Part shown: piece by piece, positions 57,553 through 64,000 of the stretch
How positions within the stretch are numbered: the stretch's first letter is position 1
How the letters are laid out: each line of letters starts with the position of its first letter
NCBI GenBank assembly: GCA_026075535.2
Contig: AP026538.1
Span: 17,554,337 to 17,618,336 of the forward strand
Length of the DNA: 64,000 bases
Origin: Tricholoma matsutake
Lineage: Eukaryota; Basidiomycota; Agaricomycetes; Agaricales; Tricholomataceae
Direction: 5' to 3'
The notes under the pieces: model-generated
Told to the model about the DNA's origin: nothing
Seen by the model: the letters and a program-made list of their open reading frames with translations, nothing else
Database searches by the model: none
Made by a program: the position numbers and the translations under genes

Positions 57553-60500
57553 ATGACCCTGACAAGAGCTCCTTACAAGCAAAAGAGAAAATCAAAGAAC
57601 AATGCCACCCTGCATGAGGACAATGATGGTGTGGTGGATACTGTCACACATAAGGAAGTTGAGGTCAACACAAGACACAGACCAAAAACAAAGTGTATCA
57701 AGGTTCCCTTGCCTCCAGTTACAGAAGAATGTGGTGAATTGAGTTCAGCTGGTATCCATGACAGTCCAGGTCTTGCTCCAGAATGGGATATGCAAGAACT
57801 TCAGGTGGCCAATGAGCCAGTATGGCCATGGATCAGCATGGTCGGTTTCTGACACTGATTGATTTACCAAGGCTCATGTACAAATAACAGAGACAGCGAG
57901 ACTATGTCTTGGAGTTTGTCAGATGAATAGATGAACTGCTGGAAGCATCCCTGTCTCAGGAGGCATGGTCAATTGACAAACAAGTTTGCAACCACTGTTT
58001 GTTCAATAAATGGGCAATTTGGAGATGCATCAATTGTTTGCTAGGAAGAATGCTGTGCCAAACATGTATGTGATTAACACACAGGCAAAATCTCTTCCAT
58101 TGCATTGAATCTTGGACTGGCATGCACTTTTGCAGGGCTGAGTTATGGGAGGTTGGCACATACCTCTTAGTTCAGCACCAGACAGATCAGCCCATTTGCA
58201 ACACTCTTCAATTCCAAATGGAATATCTGGAAACATTTGAGGACATAAAGGACAAAGCAGAACAAGAGTCAGCCAATTGGGAAGGTGATAATCAGCATCA
58301 GCCTTCATCACATCAATCAGCATCAACCTCATATCATGAGTCAGGAGCAGCAGGAGCAGGTGCAGGAGTGGGAGGGGGAGTGGGAGTGGAAGTGGCAACA
58401 GCAGATGAAGCAGGGGACAATGAAGCATTTTTTGATTCCCTTGATGAGCTTCTCATTCAAGCTCATGATGTTGATGATAGCCTACAAGACTTCTTCAATG
58501 GTGATGATGCACATGAAGTTGAACACACCAATGAAGACATCCATGGGTTTGATCCATATTTGCCTAATGCTACTGATGCCACTCCCACCCCCACTGGGCC
58601 TGCTCCCACTCCCACTCCCAATGGTGATGCCAATATGACATTCAGGCCACCCACTGCTGATGCCTTGAACAACAATTACATCCATGTGGTGCATACAATG
58701 GGAATACATCACTTAGCAATGGTTACCTGCCAGTGTCAAGGGCAGCACAGAATTCCCTTGGACCTGGTAAGCAGTAACTTACTACCCACCAGCTTCACCA
58801 AAATATGCCCTCTTCTCACCGTGCATGTCCTGGATCATTTTCAGCTCTGTAATCAGGAATTGAAGGCATCAGCCTACCAGTTTTACCAATTGATTCGGTG
58901 TGTCACATTGCCAATGAGGCCTGCAGATGTGGTCAACCTCTATGAGCTTCGGTGCATGTCCCGCTTATGGCATTGGATGAAACAATTGAAGTGGGCTGGG
59001 TATGGTCACAATCAAAAAGATCCATTGAAACCTGAACCAGGATCACTTGCCAATTTCTGTCCAGCTTGTCCTCAAGTAGGCATCAATATACCAGAAAATT
59101 GGAAGGACAATGAGAACCAGTGGGTGATTAAGCTCCTGCTCTGTGCAGTGGTCTCTAAAATAATATTACACCTTAGATTTGTTTTTAAACACATATTTGT
59201 GGCCAATGGCAATTTCAAAGCTGACCATGTTCAGCAGAAAAACTCTGATACTGATATATGGCTATGGGATGGAGCTGGGATGGCCCCAAATCAGGCTGAA
59301 TACAAGCAGTTTCTCCAAGATGCCATAGAACAATTAACAGTAAGTACACTTCCCTCCCCACTGCCATTGCTGCCCCTGCTCCTGCTCCTGCTCCCAATCC
59401 CAATCTGATCTGATTTGATCAGTGCCCCTTTTGCAGAAGGCACCTTGCAAAAATAAATTCCTAGCCATTGTGAATGCTTTTCTGGCATCAACGGCATGTG
59501 ATAGGACTGGAGTAGCTGCCATTGCATGTGCACAACATGGCTGTTACACACCCAATGCATTAGTAGACTTGTTCCAGGGAGAACAGCAAAAGAATGTTGA
59601 CTTTGCTTTCCTTCAAGCACTGAAGACTACCAGGGTTGACCCTCAATAGGGAGTAATGCTGATTTATGACATTGTCTGCCAGTACATAATCTACCTTTGG
59701 GAGCGCATTGGTGCACATCTTCCAGCTGACCTGACCATTGACCAGGCCATTGGGCTTATGCATGTACATGGTCACAAGGACAAATGCTTTTTTCGCTATG
59801 CTCCATCTTTCATTCCAGGCTCTGGCATTGTAGCAGGAGAAATACTAGAGTCCCTGTGGTCATTGCTGAATTACATTTCCCCAACAGTCAGGACAGCAAC
59901 CTTGTCACATAGGGCAGAAATGCTCGATGATCATGCTATGGACTCAAATCACAAGAAAATGCTTGGCATCACCACTATGCTCTGTGAAAAATCTCAAGAA
60001 GCCCTTGAGATCTCCATGCAACTCGGCAAGCACCATGGTGACCTTACAGCAGCATCTGGTCAACAGGTGGTCAAAAGATGGGAGGATGAAGTGGCTGCAG
60101 CAGAATCTCTCAGGCTGACAAATGTTAAGGCCATGGATATCTATGCCACTCAGGGATCAGGACCGGGGGCAGGAGAGGGAGTGGCACTGGCCCTGGCACC
60201 CATTCAATCTGCGGTCGAGGAGTGGATTGATTTTGCAATCATCATTCAACAAATGCAGTAAGTACTGCCTAACATATTCATATATCACAACCCATTGTTG
60301 CCATACACCAGGATTGAATTATGAGACAAAGTCTGCCAACTTGGTACATCACCAAATATTTCTGACACGCAATCTGTTGAAAGGGATAGGGAAGCTCTTG
60401 CATCCCACATGGCAACCTTAACACATTTACAAAATGCTGCCAATGTTCCCAACCATGACATTGCTCCATCACCAATCAGCCATTACAATGTTGACAACTC

Positions 60501-61085
60501 TGATGACTTAGACCCTTCAGATGAAGACACACCTACAGCATCAGGGCCTTCACATCTTCCAGCTGACAGAAATGCTATTCCAGTCAAGGAGCAACAAGTA
60601 TACCTCCCATTAATGGCTGTCTGGTGGAGGTGGAGATTCAGCTCAGAAAGGATGACCTCAATGCTAGCACAGCTATTCTAACCCAAACATGCCAGGCTCC
60701 ACTAATATATGTCTGTCCTGGATTTGGCATAATTCTCACATTTGGACTGGCATTACTACTGCCCTCCCTGATGCCACTGCTGCTGCCACACCTGTTTCCT
60801 TTCATGGTCCTGCAGATTGATTCTGGGAATGTATGTCTGTTATGCAGCTATTCATTTGCATTGCACTGAACTTCTTGGATAGTCAGGTGAGTACATTGGC
60901 TTCGCTCACAGGCTCAGAGAAATAGATGGAAGGAGGAATTTCTGCTGGTCACATATGAAATGCAGTGGACTGTGCAGTATTTCATTTATCACAGTGAATG
61001 GTGGCAGTCAGCCTTGCACTCAGAGAATACCTTCCTGGCCCCCTAGCCTATGCTAACCATCAGTGGGCTTTATGGCACAAATTAG
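57553..61085 (+). pseudogene. KDZ-family (CxC2-like) transposase
   Basis: N-terminus MTLTRAPYKQKRKSKNNATL; Cys cluster VCNHCLFNKWAIWRCINC, LCQTCMCD (57985-58075); FCRAELWEVGTYLLVQHQTD; an Ala/Gly and acidic linker; then family landmarks CQCQGQHRIPLDLVSSNLLP, LKASAYQFYQLIRCVTLPMR, FCPACPQVGINIPENW, GNFKADHVQQKNS, intron 59340-59436, TGVAAIACAQHGCYTPNALV, GEQQKNVDFAFLQALK, MLIYDIVCQY, GSGIVAGEILESLWSLLN and SNHKKMLGI. After intron 60258-60311 the C-terminal helices continue to about 61085 (RNRWKEEFLLVTYEM). IYD and GEILES hold probable catalytic acidic residues. TAG at 59647-59649 replaces Gln, TGA near 60322 replaces Arg, and the Cys-cluster exons need frame changes. It would cut and move the surrounding element; this copy looks inactive. 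Confidence 0.9.
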
Positions 61086-61234
61086 CATGCAGGGCTGACA
61101 CTGCATTTACATCAGTAAACATTGATTACATCTCCCCTCTATTATGTAATCTCAATCATCTTGATCTCTAACATCTCCCATGTATTACATAATCTTGATC
61201 ATCTTGATCATCTTGATCTCTAACCACAATCATC

Positions 61235-61989
61235 ATGTCAAATAAATGTCTCTCAGTCTTCAACCCTTTTTCTTTACAATTGGGGCCAAAAGGTCCACTC
61301 CAAATGCATACACAGCAGATCATTTGGTATGCAGAGTCCTGTTTCTGTCAATTCCTGTTGCACATGGAAGGGGCAAATGTCTTAAAGCAAAAATGGATGC
61401 AAAAGATTCTATATTGTGAGCTTGTAAGCAGGATCTTTTATGAATCAAGTAAGAGATTTGTCACTGAAAAATATTGCAGCTGTGCATCATGTCTCAAATT
61501 GGCTTCGCCGCATCAATTGGCCTGGTGTTCAAGGTGCCAATCCTGCTTTGTTGGTTGGCTGACAGTCTTGCTGAGGTGAACTTTGACCACCTACCACTCA
61601 GATTCCATCCATCCCTCTTGGCCACATTGGATGATGGTGTCACCCCCAAACTTACAAGCAGTCTAGTGCCCTCATATGCCCTGGGTTGGTGGAGACATCA
61701 TAGCAAACCGGCAGCAGACAGCATTATGGCCATTGACACCCTGGATCAGTGCCTTCATCACCATAAGCAGCACTTCACTGATTCCAACTCGCCCTCTGCC
61801 ACTTCCCAAGCCATTGCCATTGCCATTGCCGCTCCCACTCCCACTCCCATTCCCACTCCCATTCCTGCTCCCATCCCCACTCCTGATTGTGAGGCCTTTA
61901 CAGTGCCCCATATCTTCTGCATGGATCTGTGCAGAATTGCGCAGACTCCATGCAGATTTGCAATCCATATAATAAACCATTTTAGCTAA
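61235..61989 (+). pseudogene. Unrecognised KDZ-linked gene
   Basis: Two overlapping frames: 61235-61579 (QLGPKGPLQMHTQQIIWYAE) and 61474-61989 (MSQIGFAASIGLVFKVPILL, LPLRFHPSLLATLDD, PSYALGWWRHHSKPAADSIM). The latter ends in a (PTPIP)n tract encoded by CCCACT hexamers and then in sequence shared with the SINE-like element, so its last 30 or so codons are element-derived. A frameshift or intron would be needed to join the frames. No domain recognised. Confidence 0.4.
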
Positions 61990-62222
61990 CAGGGTGTGAC
62001 AGTCCACACAGATCCATGCAGACTAACACAGATTCCATGTATTTTACTCAGATTCCACAGATTTTGTCCATCCATGATCAACCAGGTCAGACAAGCAAGG
62101 ACAGTCTGCATGCATCCAAACAGACCATTTGAGCTTAGCAAAATAATGTCACAAATGGTATTCAAACCTGTAGCCTCATGACTAAGTAAGAGAGTACAGA
62201 CATGCATTACCATCACACTATG
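61915..62222 (-). mobile_element. Possible tRNA-derived SINE
   Basis: On the minus strand an A-box-like TAGTGTGATGGTAATGC (62203-62220) is followed about 35 nt later by a B-box-like GGTTTGAATACC (62157-62168; consensus GGTTCGANTCC with the CpG changed). Downstream, GCATGGATCTGTG-type units recur. This spacing fits an internal RNA polymerase III promoter. No cloverleaf could be drawn, so it is not a tRNA gene. The 3' end and target duplication are not established. Confidence 0.45.
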
Positions 62223-62995
62223 CAGCCATCATTGTTTGTGGCCATTGATGCAACTACATACCAATGTTTGGCTTTGTATGACAAAGCACACAGCCACCAT
62301 CAAATGTGCCAGCTCATCACACTTTTCTCTCACCACCACCACCACCACCACCATCAACACCACCTCCCCCTTCCTCCCTCCCTCCTCTCTCCACTACCAC
62401 CACCACCTGTCACCACTGTTCCCATGCCCCCTCCACCATCACCACCACCTGCAAACAAGCCAACTGGAGCCAACTAAATGGGCCCATGGTATGTTTTCTT
62501 TTTTTTTTCATTCATTTCTTTTTTATGAACTAACTAATTTGCTTCTAGGTTATAATGTGCTTGTAATGAATGGCGGCAATGCAAATGGATGCAACACAGG
62601 CCCAAAGTAAGTGTTTTTTCATTCTTTTCTTTTTAGTGGACTAACTATGTTTTTTTTGTTTCCTAGGTTATAATGTGCTCATGATGAATGGCGGCAATGC
62701 AAATGGATGCAATGGAGGCCCAAAGTAAGTTTTTTTTTTCATTCTTTTCTTTTTCATGGACTAACTATGTTTTTTTTGTTTTCTAGGTTGTAATGTGCTT
62801 GTAATGAGGCATGGACACCCACACTGCCATATCACAACAGACACCCGCACCCACGCCATGTCACAACGGCACACCACCCACCCCCAGCCTCACGAGCAAC
62901 TGCTTGTGGGGTGGTTGGTGGGTGGAACAACAACAACAACAACAACAATGATGCCAATGATGCCAATGACACACCACCTGCCTCCAGCCCCCTGA
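62202..62995 (+). CDS. Hypothetical His/Pro-rich gene with tandem mini-exons
   Basis: The first exon ends at 62488 with a His run (CACCAC repeats, 62331-62353) and Pro-rich sequence. It is followed by three near-identical intron plus mini-exon modules (next entry). Joining the first exon (frame ending EPTKWAHG) directly to the last (from 62787) gives CNVLVMRHGHPHCHITTDTR and runs on to 62995 without a stop. Inclusion of either 58-nt mini-exon shifts the frame to an early stop. All splice sites are good (GTATGT or GTAAGT donors, CTAG acceptors). The low-complexity protein has no recognised domain, so coding status is uncertain. Confidence 0.35.
62489..62800 (+). repeat. Three tandem intron/mini-exon modules
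   Basis: Introns 62489-62548 (60 nt), 62607-62666 (60 nt) and 62725-62786 (62 nt). Mini-exons 62549-62606 and 62667-62724 are both 58 nt, and a third starts at 62787. Each mini-exon begins GTTATAATGTGC or a near variant and ends GGCCCAAA before GTAAGT. Module periods are 118 and 120 bp. Confidence 0.85.
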
Positions 62996-63196
62996 GCAAC
63001 TGCTTGGGGGTGGATCATGGGTGGGATGGCATTGATGACAATGGCAAAGGGGGGACAATGGGGATGACACCACCCACACCCACAATGCCACCACAAGCAC
63101 CACCAACAAATGAATGAACACTGCCACCAGCAAACAAACACTGCCACCAATGAACCATGCACCATGCACCACCAGCCTCATGAGCAGCTGCTCATG
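62888..63196. repeat. Hairpin family members, same core as at 3.5 kb
   Basis: 62891-62908 has arms CACGAGCA/TGCTTGTG. 62992-63010 has arms CCTGAGCA/TGCTTGGG, imperfect. 63179-63196 is a perfect 18-bp palindrome CATGAGCAGCTGCTCATG. A CAACAA run lies at 62928-62947. The surrounding DNA is CCACC/GGTGG-rich, as at 3.5 kb. Confidence 0.7.
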
Positions 63197-63390
63197 GGGT
63201 GGTCAGATGATGAGGGAGGGTGGGATGAGGGAGGGGCCCCCAATGCATGCTGAACGTGAGGGGTTTAATTTTTTTATGTACATAGTAGTAATCCCTCCCT
63301 CTCACAAGATGCAAGAGGGGTTTTTTTTGTTTATTATTATATTATACCCACTCCCTCGTGTAGGACATGAGGGATGTGGTTAATTAAAAT
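63197..63390. other. Spacer with possible promoter
   Basis: T-rich runs and a TTATTATTATATTATACCC stretch near 63330 precede the small gene at 63391. No other feature. Confidence 0.35.
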
Positions 63391-63749
63391 ATGTCAAGTG
63401 TGGATCAGCCCACTGCCTTTCAGGCAGCCATGGCATGGCAAGGTGAAGACGATGCATCAAGCAATGCTGATCAGCCCACCGCCTTTCAGGCAGCCATGGC
63501 ATGGCATGGCAACAATGATCAGTCATCCTCTTCCCCTACAGGTTCCCTGAATCTGATGCCAAGACTAATTCTGATGTAGAAGATTTCATGGGCACATCAC
63601 AGATAGAGAACCCCACTCCTTCTTGTATCACCCTGCCAACCTACCCTCCTGTAGACTTCACTCTGCTGATCTACACTCCTGAAGACTTCAGTTATGTCGA
63701 TGAGACTTGGTTGTCTAGCTCTGATAAGATGGACACTGACATTGAATGA
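63391..63749 (+). pseudogene. Small acidic protein with 22-residue repeats
   Basis: MSSVDQPTAFQAAMAWQGED carries two copies of DQPTAFQAAMAW, encoded by a 66-bp tandem repeat (starts 63403 and 63469). After a frame change near 63540 (CCCTACAG could be an acceptor, but no donor fits) the sequence continues as FPESDAKTNSDVEDFMG, PTYPPVDFTLLIYTPEDF and DETWLSSSDKMDTDIE, with TGA at 63747-63749. It is the last gene before the right terminal repeat. Family unknown. Confidence 0.5.
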
Positions 63750-63794
63750 TGCCTCATGTATATATACAGTGTTGGGGATAGTAGTATGTACATA

Positions 63795-64000
63795 GTAATA
63801 ATATCATTGTTTTTGTGGTCCTGTCAACCCCCAATGTCAGTGCTGCTTCCCCATCCCTGTCCCCATCCCTGCTCCCACTCCCACTCCCACTCCCACTCCC
63901 ACTCCCACTCCTGTTCCTGCTCCCATTCCTGCTCCAGTCCCCTTCCCCTGCAATTGCATTTCTTGCAAATAAAGTAATAATGTAGTCATTGGTTAATAGT
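63795..64000 (-). repeat. Right inverted terminal repeat of the KDZ element
   Basis: Reading inward on the minus strand: ACTATTAACCAATGACTACA, TTATTACTTTATTTGCAAG, AAATGCAATTGCAGGGGAAG, a GGGAGT hexamer run, GACAGGGATGGGGAAGCAGC, ACTGACATTGGGGG, TTGACAGGACCACAAAAAC and AATGATATTATTAC. It matches the left edge units (50369-50586) and 51768-51838. The outermost base may lie beyond the window. Confidence 0.8.

Larger units (their letters stand above)
50194..64000 (+). mobile_element. Large multi-gene KDZ-type DNA transposon, right end beyond window
   Basis: Sequences at the two edges match in inverted orientation. TTAACCAATGACTACATTAT at 50538-50557 faces ATAATGTAGTCATTGGTTAA at 63978-63997. 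GACAGGACCACAAAAACAAT near 51809 faces its reverse complement near 63803-63822. Between them lie a KDZ transposase and at least five other genes in a compact arrangement with two divergent promoters. The left edge is tandemly repeated and split by a 1.0-kb insertion. The outer boundaries and the target duplication cannot be fixed, because the right end coincides with the window end. Confidence 0.65.

Noticed and set aside
62157..62222. tRNA gene on the minus strand
   Set aside because: A- and B-box-like motifs are present, but no acceptor or anticodon stem can be paired. It is better explained as a SINE-like element.

Overview
The window looks like a transposon-rich stretch of a filamentous basidiomycete genome. 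The evidence is short GT-AG introns with GTAAGT or GTATGT donors, Helitrons with the DUF6570/Rep/Pif1 layout of mushroom-forming fungi, a CxC-type KDZ transposase with Gly/Ala/Val and Pro/Thr runs, and chromodomain gypsy elements. An Agaricomycete is likely. Boletales (Suillus/Pisolithus-like) is my inference from the KDZ proteins and is not proven. No tRNA, rRNA or CRISPR was seen. I recognise only one ordinary host-type gene.

Layout. 1-2.8 kb: 3' part of a Ty3/gypsy chromovirus and its LTR. 2.8-6.2 kb: low-complexity DNA with a hairpin family, a MITE-like element and a copia-type LTR. 6.4-10.1 kb (minus): internally deleted Helitron that keeps DUF6570, helicase C-terminal and ubiquitin-protease-like parts. 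10.4-11.6 kb: copy A of a non-coding repeat family, followed by tandem repeats. 12.1-17.2 kb: CpG-rich DNA carrying a five-exon Cys-rich secreted-protein gene (14017-14925, minus). 17.2-20.3 kb: decayed zinc-finger/PHD gene between related inverted repeats. 21-26.2 kb: gypsy gag, copia and hAT fragments. 26.6-32.8 kb: complete but decayed gypsy element with two LTRs. 33.1-46.4 kb: decayed autonomous-type Helitron, split by a complete copia element (34057-39500, AAGTT duplication) and a solo LTR (41119-41824, CCTAC duplication). 46.5-50.2 kb: unrecognised gene remains with another solo LTR (CCATC duplication).

50.2-64 kb is the most interesting part. It appears to be one large multi-gene KDZ transposon. 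Matching sequences lie inverted at its two ends (about 50.2-51.84 kb and 63.8-64.0 kb). Between them sit a small coiled-coil gene (minus), a zinc-cluster/coiled-coil gene (plus), a conserved accessory gene (minus), the KDZ transposase (plus), and small genes with tandem mini-exons or 22-residue repeats. Two divergent gene pairs share repeat-bearing promoter regions, which suggests a coordinated cassette. The right end runs off the window.

Almost every transposon reading frame is broken by stops that read as CGA to TGA (Arg to stop) or CAA/CAG to TAA/TAG changes. This is a CpG-centred C-to-T decay pattern. The secreted-protein region and one young solo LTR remain CpG-rich.
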